Positions 37,363-47,063 are shown, numbered from the stretch's first letter. The stretch: DNA of 64,000 bases from Stenotrophomonas rhizophila (GCF_003751305.1 NZ_RJKV01000004.1:1-64000); one strand, 5' to 3'. The notes: generated from the letters alone by a model not told the origin. Made by a program: numbers and translations.

Positions 37363-39663
37363 ATGACAGCACTGCACAACAGCGGTGGCACCGGCGCATC
37401 CGCCGCTGCCGATGGACGTGGCGTGTCGCGGGCCAGGATCAAAAAGATGCTCGGCGCGCCCTGTCTAGCACTGCTGGTCTGCGTGTTTATGCTGGCCGGC
37501 TGCAGCCCAACGCCGGATCCTGCGCGGGCGACGCAAGGTGGCTGCTCTCCATCGACCTTTCCCCTTCTGCCAAGTGATGCATCCGTCCAAGGACGCATAA
37601 CACGCTGCGACGGCGGGGATGACTGGACCGGTAGAATACAGACCCAGCCTTATCCTGCCGGTACCCGCCACATCGAGGTGATGCTCACCGGCTACCCGTC
37701 TGTCCATGGCATCAACTTGAACGCGGTCGGTCAATCCGGCAGAACCGCCCCCATCTTGTCGCTGCCCACTCCTCGGGAAAGCTGGCAGCGCGTGAATCTC
37801 ACCATCCCGGAGGAAGTTTCACGGGAAGAGTTCAGCGTGGTGCTTCAGGATGACGCAACCGGTATGTACGGATGGGCCGGATTAGGGGCATCCACTGTCC
37901 CGTTCGCAGTCACGTTCAAACAGGGCCTGCTTCCGTTGCTGCTCGCGGTGCTATTAGGCAATACGTGGCTGACCGTCTTGTCATTCTGCCTGCCACGCGT
38001 CGGCACACCTCGCGAACAGGCGCTCACGGGGCTGCTTGCCGCAGGGTGCATTTGGCTATTGGTGTTCATCGCCTTCGTCGGTTCCGCCGTGCTCGGCAGT
38101 GTGGTGTCCGCCGCGGCAGTGTTGCTTCCGTTTGCATGGGCCCTACGGACCGGACGACGCCCTGGCCGCACCTTCGGCGAGCTTGTAGGTATCCAGAAGG
38201 AACTGCTGCCGGTGTTGCTGCTGGCACTACTGGTGCTATGGATCGGCCTCTTCCCGTTCCATGGCACTGGCATGCCAAATGCAGAAGGTGCGGACCGATG
38301 GCGCCCGCTCCCGATCGACGCGTGGCTGCCCATGCTGTTCGGAGATATGCTCGCGCAGGGCCGCCTAGACGTTCCGATGATCGGCGACTGGCTGAGCAGC
38401 GACCGCCCCCCGCTGCAGGCCGGCCTGTACCTGATGGTGCGCGACGCTTGGCCTCAGGCACATGGCCTGGTCTACCAAGGCATTTCGACCTGGGCGCAGA
38501 CGCTGTTCCTGCTCCCGCTAGCGGCCTTGCTGGATCGTTTCGCCGGCAGATCGGTTCGAACGCTCACCCTGTTTGCGCTGTGCCTGTCCGCGCTGGTGCT
38601 AGTCAACGCCTTGTTTGTCTGGCCCAAACTGCTTGCAGCTGCGTTCTGCCTCGTCTACTACGGCGCCCTTTTCCCTGCAAGCGGGATGCCCCGACGTTGG
38701 GGCCAGGCCGGTATCGCCGCTGCAATGGCGATGCTGTCCCACGGTGGCGCCCTGTTCTTCCTCGTCGGCGCCTCGCTGATGCAACTGGCATGGTACCGAC
38801 GCGCGGGCCTTGTGATGCTGGCACGCACCGGCGCTATCGCCCTTGCAGGCTATCTGCCCTGGATCGCCTACCAGCGTTTCGTCGATCCGCCCGGTGATCG
38901 CCTCATAAAATGGCATTTCGCCGGCAAGGTTCCACCCAGCACCGAAAGCGCACTGCATGCCCTGGTAGATGCCTACTCGCACCTGACGCCTTCGCAGTGG
39001 ATGCATGCACGCCTGCACGACATCACGATCATCACTCGTGGTGCCCTCAGTGCACCCGTGGATGCGCTTTCAGTCATGGTGAACCACAGCGCGTCCGCCA
39101 CTGCATCCTTCATCGAAGTCAGTTTCTTCCACCTGTTCTATTCGATGTGGTTCGCCTCGCCCTTGCTGCTGCCGCCCTGTCTGGCGGTGCTGTACTGGCG
39201 CAGCCGCGCACGCGGGGTGTGCGATCCTGCCCTCACTGAACTGCTGAAAATCCTCGCCACGGTGCTGCTGGTCCTGGTGTTCTGGATAGTGGCGATGTTT
39301 GACGCGGGAGCCACCTCCATCCACCAGGGCGCCTATGCAGGCGGACTGCTGATGCAGGCAGCGATCCTGGTCACCCTTGCACGCACTAGTAAGGTGTTGT
39401 TCTACATCGTTGGGCTAGCCAGTATTGCCGTGGCACTGAAGGCCTACGCCCTGGATCGGGCGTTCCTGCCAAGTATGCAGATCGGCTATCTCGCAGGGAC
39501 GGTGGCGTTGTGCGGCGGGCTGCTGGCGGTCCTCAATCGCACGGCCAGTCCACACAGGCCGCCCTTGCAGGCACCACACACCGCCGCCGAGGCCGAGGCC
39601 GAGCGTCCACAGCGCAGGTTGCACGCCCAAGCAGGCACACAGCTTGAACACGCTGGGACCTGA
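37363..39663 (+). CDS. Large GT-C-like membrane protein with N-terminal periplasmic domain
   Basis: A 766-residue protein. One hydrophobic helix at about 31-46 ends in LAGC (residues 44-47), a lipobox-like motif. Residues about 60-178 form a soluble beta-rich domain with C61 and C82, which strongly resembles the domain at the start of the protein encoded at 42972. About eleven membrane helices follow. Polar loops such as PIDAWLPMLFGDMLAQG and SSDRPPLQAGLYLMV, containing acidic residues before a helix, are typical of GT-C glycosyltransferases using lipid-phosphate sugars. It begins one base after the DprE2-like stop, so arabinofuranosyl transfer is a candidate role. No family name is certain. 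Confidence 0.75.
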   Translation: MTALHNSGGTGASAAADGRGVSRARIKKMLGAPCLALLVCVFMLAGCSPTPDPARATQGGCSPSTFPLLPSDASVQGRITRCDGGDDWTGRIQTQPYPAGTRHIEVMLTGYPSVHGINLNAVGQSGRTAPILSLPTPRESWQRVNLTIPEEVSREEFSVVLQDDATGMYGWAGLGASTVPFAVTFKQGLLPLLLAVLLGNTWLTVLSFCLPRVGTPREQALTGLLAAGCIWLLVFIAFVGSAVLGSVVSAAAVLLPFAWALRTGRRPGRTFGELVGIQKELLPVLLLALLVLWIGLFPFHGTGMPNAEGADRWRPLPIDAWLPMLFGDMLAQGRLDVPMIGDWLSSDRPPLQAGLYLMVRDAWPQAHGLVYQGISTWAQTLFLLPLAALLDRFAGRSVRTLTLFALCLSALVLVNALFVWPKLLAAAFCLVYYGALFPASGMPRRWGQAGIAAAMAMLSHGGALFFLVGASLMQLAWYRRAGLVMLARTGAIALAGYLPWIAYQRFVDPPGDRLIKWHFAGKVPPSTESALHALVDAYSHLTPSQWMHARLHDITIITRGALSAPVDALSVMVNHSASATASFIEVSFFHLFYSMWFASPLLLPPCLAVLYWRSRARGVCDPALTELLKILATVLLVLVFWIVAMFDAGATSIHQGAYAGGLLMQAAILVTLARTSKVLFYIVGLASIAVALKAYALDRAFLPSMQIGYLAGTVALCGGLLAVLNRTASPHRPPLQAPHTAAEAEAERPQRRLHAQAGTQLEHAGT

Positions 39664-39732
39664 TCGACCGCCGCGCTGGAGCCGAGATGTGCTGCAACGC
39701 CGAAAAAACAGCAACGAAGGGACATAACCTCA

Positions 39733-41025
39733 ATGAGCAAATTCGCCATCATCGGTAGCGGCCCCATGGGCCTCATGGCAGCCATGGAGCTGCTCAAGCG
39801 CGGCCACCAGGTCGACATCTTCGAGCGTGACGATCGCATCGGCGGCATGTCCGCCGATTTCGATTTCGACGGCCTGCGCATCGAGCGTTATTACCACTTC
39901 ATTTGTAAGACCGACTATCCGTTGTTCAAGCTGCTGGATGAAATGCAGCTGTCCGACCGCCTGCACTGGACCGACACCAAGATGGGCTACTACTACGAAG
40001 GCAAGCTGCACAAGTGGGGTACCCCGTTCGCGTTGCTCGGCTTCCCGCACCTTGGTGTGATCGACAAGGTCCGCTATGCCCTGCACGTGATGCATACAAA
40101 GGGCATTCAGGACTGGAGCGCGCTGGACAAGGAGAACGCGCGCGACTGGATCACCCGCTGGATCGGGCCAAAGGCCTACAAGGTGATGTGGGAGAAGGCC
40201 TTTGCGCTGAAGTTCTTCGAGTACCAGAACGACCTGTCGGCCTCCTGGATTGGGACCCGCATCAAGCGCGTGGCCCTGTCGCGGCGCAATCTTTTCAATG
40301 AAAGCATGGGCTACCTGGACGGTGGTTCGGCCGTGCTGCTGCAGAAGATGGCGGCGCACGTGCAGAAACTCGGTGGCCGGATTCTGCTGTCCCAGCCCAT
40401 CGAGGAAGTCGCCTCGACCGACGGCAAGGTCACCGGCATCGTCACCCGGGACGGACACATCGCGTACGACCGCGTAGTCTCCACCGCACCGATCCAGTAC
40501 GTGCCCAAACTCGTTCCGGGCTTGCCGGACTCGTTCGCCGCACAGGTCGGCGCAATCGAGAACATCCCGGTGGCCTGCGTCATCCTCAAGCTCTCCAAAC
40601 CGGTGAGCGAGAACTTCTGGATGAACATCAGCGATGAGCGGATCACCATTCCTGGGCTGATCGAGTACAGCAACCTCAACCCAGGCAACGGGCCGGGCGA
40701 ACACATCGTCTATGCCCCGTACTACATGCCCAAGACGCACCCCAAGTGGCAGTGGAGCAACCAGCAGCTCATCGACGAGGTCATCAGCTACCTGCCGATG
40801 ATCAATCCTGCGTTCAAGCCGGAATGGATCCGGGCCACCCATTGCCACCGTTATGAGTACGCCCAGACCATCTGCCCGCCAGGGTTCCAGGACATGCTGC
40901 CGCCCATGAAGACGCCGCTGGAAGGCTTCTTCATGGCCGACACGGCTTACTACTACCCCGAGGACCGTTCCATCAACGAGAGCATCGCGGTCGGTACCCG
41001 CTTGGCGGAGGTGGCCAGCGCCTGA
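39733..41025 (+). CDS. NAD(P)/FAD-dependent oxidoreductase (amine oxidase/UGM-like)
   Basis: A 430-residue flavoprotein with the dinucleotide-binding motif GSGPMG at 8-13, the following FERDDRIGGMSADF segment, and a C-terminal FMADTAYYYPEDRSINESI block that would bind FAD. It resembles the protoporphyrinogen-oxidase/UDP-galactopyranose-mutase-like enzymes found in polysaccharide loci. The reaction cannot be assigned; a redox or isomerisation step on a sugar or sugar-lipid is likely. It begins 69 bases after the preceding gene on the same strand. Confidence 0.82.
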   Translation: MSKFAIIGSGPMGLMAAMELLKRGHQVDIFERDDRIGGMSADFDFDGLRIERYYHFICKTDYPLFKLLDEMQLSDRLHWTDTKMGYYYEGKLHKWGTPFALLGFPHLGVIDKVRYALHVMHTKGIQDWSALDKENARDWITRWIGPKAYKVMWEKAFALKFFEYQNDLSASWIGTRIKRVALSRRNLFNESMGYLDGGSAVLLQKMAAHVQKLGGRILLSQPIEEVASTDGKVTGIVTRDGHIAYDRVVSTAPIQYVPKLVPGLPDSFAAQVGAIENIPVACVILKLSKPVSENFWMNISDERITIPGLIEYSNLNPGNGPGEHIVYAPYYMPKTHPKWQWSNQQLIDEVISYLPMINPAFKPEWIRATHCHRYEYAQTICPPGFQDMLPPMKTPLEGFFMADTAYYYPEDRSINESIAVGTRLAEVASA

Positions 41026-41258
41026 CCGCCCCCCCCCATTTATGTTGGGATAAGCGCTGCGCCGGCCCTCCCTATTGACCTACCATGCTCTCCAAGGGGC
41101 TGACAAAGCGCATGCAGAGGATGCACCGGGCCACAGCCGGTGCGCCCGCTCCGTAGCCGGCAGGATGCGCCAAGGCTGCACCCACAGCGCTGCGCTCAGC
41201 TTCATGTGGACTTGATCCGCTTCTTTTTCTGCATTCCCACTTCCCAGGAGCATGTCCG

Positions 41259-41927
41259 ATGCCCGATATCGACCAGGATCTCGACGTCCTCTACCGCCAC
41301 CGGTTCTCGCCGCAGGAACTTGCGAGCAAGAACCGCATCTGGCAGGTGCTGTGCGGTCAGTATTTCAGCCGCTTCGTCAGTCCCAATGAGACCGTGGTCG
41401 ACATCGGTGCCGGCTATTGCGAGTTCATCAACAACATTCCGGCCGCGCATAAGATTGCCGTGGACCTGAATCCGGACGTGCGCAAATTCGCTGCCGACGG
41501 TATCCGCATCATCAACGAATCCTGCACGGCGGTGAGCTCCATCCCCAGCGGCAGCGTCGATGCGGTTTTCATGAGCAACTTCCTTGAACACCTCCCGAGC
41601 AAGGACCTCGTCCTGCAGACGCTGCGCGAAAGTGCACGCATGCTTCGCCCGGGCGGACGCGTGATCATTCTGCAGCCCAACATCCGCTTCCTGTACGACG
41701 AGTACTGGGACTACTTCGACCACCACACCGCGCTCAGCGATCGTAGCCTGGTCGAAGGTGTCCTGATGGCCGGACTGGATCCCAAGGTCGTCGTGCCCAG
41801 GTTCCTTCCCTACACCACCAAGAGCCGGCTGCCGCAGGCGCCGTGGCTGGTGTCGCTGTACCTGCGTATCCCATTGGCGTGGCGCTTCCTCGGCAAACAG
41901 GCCCTAGTCGTGGCGTACAAGCGCTGA
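41259..41927 (+). CDS. SAM-dependent class I methyltransferase
   Basis: A 222-residue Rossmann-type methyltransferase. SAM motif I is VVDIGAGYCEFI at about 47-58, the acidic end of strand 2 is VDLNPD, and motif IV-like SVDAVFMSNFLEHL is clear, followed by RMLRPGGRVIILQPN. AGGAG lies eight bases before ATG 41259. The 233-base upstream gap (41026-41258) shows no certain feature. It probably acts on a sugar or glycan of this locus. Confidence 0.85.
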   Translation: MPDIDQDLDVLYRHRFSPQELASKNRIWQVLCGQYFSRFVSPNETVVDIGAGYCEFINNIPAAHKIAVDLNPDVRKFAADGIRIINESCTAVSSIPSGSVDAVFMSNFLEHLPSKDLVLQTLRESARMLRPGGRVIILQPNIRFLYDEYWDYFDHHTALSDRSLVEGVLMAGLDPKVVVPRFLPYTTKSRLPQAPWLVSLYLRIPLAWRFLGKQALVVAYKR

Positions 41928-41959
41928 TCCCTTTCCCCCGAAATTTCCAGAGTTCGTCC

Positions 41960-42904
41960 ATGGCAAACAAGAGTGACAAGATCGTCTTGACCGGCGCCGC
42001 AGGCCTGGTCGGGCAGAACCTCATCGTCGAATTGAAGCAGCAGGGGTACTCCCAGCTGGTGGCGATCGACAAACATGAGCACAACCTCGCGATCCTGCGC
42101 CGCCTGCATCCGGACGTGAAGACCATCCTGGCCGATCTCGCCGAACCGGGTGAGTGGACTGCCGCTTTTGTCGGTGCACGCGTGGTGGTGCAGTTGCATG
42201 CTCAGATCACCGGTAAGTTCCGCGCCCTGTTTGATCGCAACAACTTGCAGGCGACCGAACGCGTGCTTGCCGCGTGCGCGCAGCACCAGGTGCCCTTCAT
42301 GGTTCATATCAGTTCTTCGGTGGTCAACTCGGTGGCCACCGATGACTACACCGAAACCAAGAAGCAGCAGGAAGCCCAGGTGCGCGCCAGCAGCATTGCG
42401 CACTGCGTGCTGCGCCCCACCCTGATGTTCGGCTGGTTCGATCCCAAGCACCTGGGTTGGTTGTCGCGTTTCATGGCCCGCACGCCCGTCTTCCCGATCC
42501 CGGGCGACGGCCGATTCATGCGCCAGCCACTGTACGAGCGCGACTTCTGCCGGTGTATCGCCCAATGCATCGCGCGCGAGCCCAGTGGCGAAACCTACGA
42601 CATCGTAGGCGCTACCCGGGTGGATTACGTGGACATCATCCGCACCATCAAGAAGGTCAAGAACCTGCGCACGTTGATCGTGCACATCCCCATCGGCTTC
42701 TTTGCCTTGCTGCTGCGGGTGTACAGCGTGTTCAGCAGCAAGCCTCCGTTTACGGCCGACCAGCTCAAAGCGCTGTCCGCCGGCGACGACTTCAAGGGGG
42801 TCGATACCGAGGCCATCTTCGGCGTAGCCCAGACGCCGTTTGAAGAAGCGATCCGTGAGAGCTACTGCGATCCGCGCTACAGCACCATTGTCCTCAAACG
42901 CTGA
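41960..42904 (+). CDS. NAD-dependent epimerase/dehydratase family protein
   Basis: A 314-residue extended short-chain dehydrogenase with TGAAGLVGQN at about 10-19 and a YTETKKQQE segment in the place of the catalytic Y-x-x-x-K. The serine upstream (HISSSVV) is present. It may modify a nucleotide sugar or lipid-linked sugar. It follows the methyltransferase by 32 bases and leads into the next GT-C-like gene after 67 bases, so all appear to be one transcription unit. Confidence 0.85.
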   Translation: MANKSDKIVLTGAAGLVGQNLIVELKQQGYSQLVAIDKHEHNLAILRRLHPDVKTILADLAEPGEWTAAFVGARVVVQLHAQITGKFRALFDRNNLQATERVLAACAQHQVPFMVHISSSVVNSVATDDYTETKKQQEAQVRASSIAHCVLRPTLMFGWFDPKHLGWLSRFMARTPVFPIPGDGRFMRQPLYERDFCRCIAQCIAREPSGETYDIVGATRVDYVDIIRTIKKVKNLRTLIVHIPIGFFALLLRVYSVFSSKPPFTADQLKALSAGDDFKGVDTEAIFGVAQTPFEEAIRESYCDPRYSTIVLKR

Positions 42905-42971
42905 GCCTTGTCGCGGCGCAGCCCGATCATCCCTCCACCTCCGCACCTCACCACGCCACTATTCGATATCG

Positions 42972-44849
42972 ATGAACATAATGCGAAGCGAGAGCCTGAT
43001 CGGCGCGTTGAAAAATCACCGTGTTGCAGTGGTTCAAGTCCTGCTTTTAATGGCTGCCATGGCCATCGCCTTCGCTGGAATGACTGACCGCAGCTACCGT
43101 GGAGGCATTACAGGCGGGTGTTCGCAGGCATACTCCCACTTTCTGAAACAGGCCACCTCCGCCTCACCACGGGCGATCAGCTTCTGCAACGAACAGAATG
43201 CCGATGTCGCCGACCTGATCGTCGAGCCGATCAAAGCAGGAACGCAATCAATCGCCGTCCAGATTGCCGGCTATGGCGACACCCCGGGAATCAGTGCGTC
43301 GCTTGTTGGCGCAGACGGCAGTACCTATCCCGTTGCCTTGCCCCGAGCCGGCGATGAGTGGGTGCCCTGGACCATAACCTTGCCGGAGCAGCTCCGCTCC
43401 CAGCAGAGCAAACTTGTTCTCAGCGATCGTTCCAAGGAGGGGTTCGGCTGGATCGGGGTGGGCATCACAGCTGGTTACGATGGATGGGTACCCGTGAGCA
43501 TTGCCTTGCTGTTGCTGGCCATGCTGTATCCACTGATACGGCGAACCGGCTCACTCTCAACTCCAGGAGCGCCTCAGCCTGGTTTGCGAGCGCGTCGTCC
43601 GCTGATCGTAGCGTCAGCCATGTCCATAGTGACACTCATTGCGCTCATCCTCCGGCGACCTTCGCAGTTCAGCAATCCATATGTGTGGGTCGAGGATGGT
43701 AGAGACTTGCTACCGCACTTCGTCAAGTACGGCTGGCAGACGCTGTTCGAACCAGTTGCTGGCTACATCCTCATACCGAACAAGCTCATCAATGCGGCGG
43801 CCGTCAGCCTTTCCTTCAGATGGCTGCCGGAGATCAGCCTGCTGCTATGCGTACTGTTCACCTTGATCGTGATCCTGGTCATCGCGATGTCGCCGACCCG
43901 GCTACGCGCGCCCGTGCTGTGCGCGTTTGCGGTTCTCGCGGTACCTACCGACCCGGAAGTTTTCACTACATCCGCGTACGCGTTGTGGTGGGGGTCGCTT
44001 TTGGCGGTAATGCCAATATTCTGGGATGAACAGCGTGCTCCTTCCTTGCGATGCCGGCTGCCGCTGGTCGTCGTTGGTGCGCTGTCCTCTCCCTTCATTA
44101 TTTTTCTGGCCCCGCTCTATCTGGCTCGCGCGATCTGGCTTCGCCGGCGATCCGAATGGATCCTGGCGGTCGTCGCAGGCATGTTGGCGGTGGTTCAGGC
44201 CGCCTTGGTAGTGCTGAACACAGTGCCCAGCGGTAAGCCATATCAGCTTCCTGGCATTCCGATCGTGATTGGCAAGTTTGTTGGAAATTATTTCTGGTGG
44301 TCTCCCGACTCAGCATCCCCAGCCCTGGCGGCCGGAATTGGGTGTGCGGCACTGCTCGTTTGCGCAGTGTATGCAATGGCGCAGCGGCGGCGAAACGGCG
44401 TCGTCATCTCGCTGGTTGCAGCCTGCTTGCTCCTGGCCATTGTCGCGAGCACAGGCCGGGTGATGGTCGACCCGCTAGATCCGTTCAACGCTGGGCCGCG
44501 GTACTTTTTCTATCCGTACATCTTCATCAGCTGGCTACTGATCCAGCTGATGGCCGAGGCACGTGGCGTTGCGCGTTTTCTGCTGATTGCGCTGCTTGTC
44601 GCGCCACTTCCGCATGTCCTCCAGCACGGACAGCGGACACATGAACACTTGGACTGGCGGGATGAAGTCAGCCGCTGCACGAATGGAACCGCCGTCGAAG
44701 GAATTCCCATCCATGTCGCGGGCTATCTCAGTTTCGTATGGCGCTCCCCCCTGTCTGCTGATGCCTGCAGAGCGCTGGTGAGAGAGAGTCTCTTCGACAA
44801 CACGCTCACCAGCGATGATCTTCCCTTGAACCCTCACCCTTCACCGTAA
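42972..44849 (+). CDS. GT-C-like membrane protein with the same N-terminal periplasmic domain
   Basis: A 625-residue protein. The first helix spans about 18-36. Residues about 49-168 are a periplasmic beta-rich domain (C50, C72) that shares GGCS, AGT, GY, GI, LP, W, PE and GWxGxG landmarks in order with the protein at 37363. About ten helices follow. The acidic loop YVWVEDGRDLLPHF (E241, D242) after an early helix is typical of GT-C glycosyltransferases. ATG 42972 fits best. GC content is visibly lower than in the flanking core genes, suggesting acquisition. Confidence 0.78.
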   Translation: MNIMRSESLIGALKNHRVAVVQVLLLMAAMAIAFAGMTDRSYRGGITGGCSQAYSHFLKQATSASPRAISFCNEQNADVADLIVEPIKAGTQSIAVQIAGYGDTPGISASLVGADGSTYPVALPRAGDEWVPWTITLPEQLRSQQSKLVLSDRSKEGFGWIGVGITAGYDGWVPVSIALLLLAMLYPLIRRTGSLSTPGAPQPGLRARRPLIVASAMSIVTLIALILRRPSQFSNPYVWVEDGRDLLPHFVKYGWQTLFEPVAGYILIPNKLINAAAVSLSFRWLPEISLLLCVLFTLIVILVIAMSPTRLRAPVLCAFAVLAVPTDPEVFTTSAYALWWGSLLAVMPIFWDEQRAPSLRCRLPLVVVGALSSPFIIFLAPLYLARAIWLRRRSEWILAVVAGMLAVVQAALVVLNTVPSGKPYQLPGIPIVIGKFVGNYFWWSPDSASPALAAGIGCAALLVCAVYAMAQRRRNGVVISLVAACLLLAIVASTGRVMVDPLDPFNAGPRYFFYPYIFISWLLIQLMAEARGVARFLLIALLVAPLPHVLQHGQRTHEHLDWRDEVSRCTNGTAVEGIPIHVAGYLSFVWRSPLSADACRALVRESLFDNTLTSDDLPLNPHPSP

Positions 44850-44899
44850 GCCAGGTAGACCCACCTCATGACCTTCAACCGCACCGGCTCTGCCATACC

Positions 44900-45310
44900 A
44901 TGATCGATCGTCGGTTTATGCTTTTTATCGCCGCAAGCGGCCTGGCTGCCATGGCGAACTTCGGTTCGCGCATCGCCTTCAGCCAGGTGATGGGCTATGC
45001 CTGGGCGATCGTCCTGGCCTACCTGGTCGGCATGGCGACAGCCTTTCTGCTCAATCGTGCGTTCGTCTTCAAGGACGCTGACAGGTCATTGAGCCACCAG
45101 GTGTTCTGGTTCGTGGCAGTGAACATGCTCGCCCTGGTGCAGACGTTGCTGATCAGCCTGCTGTTTACCCACTACGTTTTTCCCTGGCTGGGCATGACTT
45201 TCCATCCTGAAACCATCGCGCATGCGCTGGGCATCGCGGCGCCAGCGGTTGTGAGCTACTTCGGCCACAAGCACCTCACTTTTAAGCAAACCAAGGAGCC
45301 ACGTCCATGA
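44900..45310 (+). CDS. GtrA-family membrane protein (putative lipid-linked sugar flippase)
   Basis: A 136-residue protein with four membrane helices, the family pattern FIAASGLAAMANFGSRIAFS at the N terminus, AYLVGMATAFLLNRAFVFK in the middle and YFGHKHLTFK at the C terminus. GtrA-like proteins are thought to flip polyprenyl-phospho-sugars to the periplasm, working with a GtrB-type synthase and a GT-C transferase. Its stop overlaps the following GT-C-like gene by ATGA, and a GtrB-like gene lies at 47126. Confidence 0.9.
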   Translation: MIDRRFMLFIAASGLAAMANFGSRIAFSQVMGYAWAIVLAYLVGMATAFLLNRAFVFKDADRSLSHQVFWFVAVNMLALVQTLLISLLFTHYVFPWLGMTFHPETIAHALGIAAPAVVSYFGHKHLTFKQTKEPRP

Positions 45311-47022
45311 CGACGTCACCGTCTGCCGCTTCCCGACGCGGCGTGCTCGGCTACCTCGCGGACAATCCCGCGTTCTGTGCAGGCCTCGTACTCGCGCTAG
45401 CCTTCGCGGTGCTTGGCGTCATCGCCGGTGCACGCGCGCATAGTCCGGTGCCGTTCTGGGACATGTGGGATGGCTCGCTTGGCTTCTACATGCATCAGCA
45501 GGTGGATGCATCGGCTTGGTGGGCACAGCACAACGAGCATCGCATTGTGCTCGCCCGTGCCTTGTTCTTCCTCGACCTCAAGTACTTCGGCGGGCAGGCG
45601 GTATTCCTGCTGATCGTCAACTACATACTGGCGGCCGCGATGTTCGGGCTGCTGGCATGGTGCGCCTCGCGTCTGGATAGGCCGGTCACAACCAGCATGA
45701 AGATCACCATGGCGGTGATCCTGAGTCTGTCATATCTGTGGACTCAGGAAAACAACCTCACCTGGGGCTTCCAGAGCCAGTTCTTCCTTGCCCAGTTGCT
45801 GCCTTTGGTAGGACTGGCGCTGCTGTGGAAGTCCAGTCTTCCCGGCCAACGCCAGACTTGGTGGTTCGCGGCAAGCCTGGGGGTGGGGGTGGTCGCCGCC
45901 GGCAGCATGGCCAACGGCGTAATGGCATCCTGGCTGATCGTCGCTGGGTGCGTGATCGGTCGCCAAGGATGGAGGCGAAGCGTACTGGCCGTGCTGGTCG
46001 CCATCGCGGTCTGCGCGCTCTACTTCCATGGCTATGCGTCGCCGGGCGGGGACTCCTTGACCACCACACTGGGTCGTCAGCCGCGCGGCGTACTGTGGTT
46101 CCTGTTCGCCTACTTGGGCAGCCCGTTCGCGCACCTCGTGCCCGAGGCCGCGCCCAATGTGCGGCTGGCTGCCGCATGCGGTGGCGTGATCACGGTGCTG
46201 GCCGTCCTCCTCGGCGGAGCGGCGCTGTTGCGGCGGCGGCAGTCGGTCGACATGGAACTGGTAATCGGCCTGTTCCTCGCCTACTTGGGCGCCTCTGCGT
46301 TCGCGATCTCCACAAGCCGGATCGTATTTGGCCTTGAGAGCGCGGTTGCCAGCCGCTACACCACGCCTGCCCTGCTGATCATCGGCTGCGTGATGGTGCT
46401 GGGCGTGGCCCGTCTGTCGACCCGCTTCGCGTGGGCGCGCGGCCACTGGGCAAGCCTGCTGTTGATCATCCCGTTGGCCTTTGTGCCCTTACAGCGGAAT
46501 GCGCTCAAGCACAATCCACTCGCTGATTTCGAGCGGGTGGTCGCCGCGATGGCGTTGGAGATGGGCGTCCGCGATGACGAGCAGCTCATGTGGACTTATC
46601 CCGATTCACCGCGCGTGCTGAAGATCGCACACGAAGCTGCTGCGCAGGATCTGTCAATCTTCGCGAACCCATGGATCCGCGATGCCTCCGACAGCATCGG
46701 AACGGTCTACGTGGGCGCACCTGTAGAAGGCTGCGGCGTGGTACCCCCGGTCACGACTGACCTGCCAAAGTCCCAAGGTTGGACGCGCCTGCAGGGGGGC
46801 CTGGTGGACGAACGGCTGGGTAACAGTCTGAGCACGCTGTATCTGCTGGATGCGCAGGACAAAATCATCGGCCGTGGTGTCCTGGCAGTCCCCGAACGAG
46901 GGGCCGACAGCAAGGATTTCGGCGCTCCCTTCAAGTTGTATGCGCCCCGCGCCGCGCTGACGCCTGGTCCGATGAAGGTTGTGCTTCCCGGAATCTGCAG
47001 CGGTGCCTTCAATTACCAATAG
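45307..47022 (+). CDS. GT-C-like membrane glycosyltransferase with C-terminal soluble domain
   Basis: A 571-residue protein with about ten membrane helices in residues 20-410. The loop after helix 1 carries VPFWDMWDG (D52, D55) and AQHNEHR (75-79), an arrangement typical of GT-C enzymes where acidic residues meet the lipid-phosphate donor. Residues about 440-571 form a soluble domain with cysteines at two sites, so its domain order is the reverse of the two proteins at 37363 and 42972. Coupled by ATGA to GtrA, it is the best candidate for the transferase that uses the GtrA-flipped donor. Confidence 0.78.
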   Translation: MTTSPSAASRRGVLGYLADNPAFCAGLVLALAFAVLGVIAGARAHSPVPFWDMWDGSLGFYMHQQVDASAWWAQHNEHRIVLARALFFLDLKYFGGQAVFLLIVNYILAAAMFGLLAWCASRLDRPVTTSMKITMAVILSLSYLWTQENNLTWGFQSQFFLAQLLPLVGLALLWKSSLPGQRQTWWFAASLGVGVVAAGSMANGVMASWLIVAGCVIGRQGWRRSVLAVLVAIAVCALYFHGYASPGGDSLTTTLGRQPRGVLWFLFAYLGSPFAHLVPEAAPNVRLAAACGGVITVLAVLLGGAALLRRRQSVDMELVIGLFLAYLGASAFAISTSRIVFGLESAVASRYTTPALLIIGCVMVLGVARLSTRFAWARGHWASLLLIIPLAFVPLQRNALKHNPLADFERVVAAMALEMGVRDDEQLMWTYPDSPRVLKIAHEAAAQDLSIFANPWIRDASDSIGTVYVGAPVEGCGVVPPVTTDLPKSQGWTRLQGGLVDERLGNSLSTLYLLDAQDKIIGRGVLAVPERGADSKDFGAPFKLYAPRAALTPGPMKVVLPGICSGAFNYQ

Positions 47023-47036
47023 ATCAAGGCGCTACG

Positions 47037-47063
47037 GGTCATCGGGCCTTAGGCCCGATGACC
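47037..47063. terminator. Perfect 12-bp hairpin where the two halves of the locus converge
   Basis: GGTCATCGGGCC, loop TTA, GGCCCGATGACC. It lies between the stops of two converging genes (47022 and 47126). No T run follows, so it may terminate weakly or protect both transcript ends. Confidence 0.7.
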
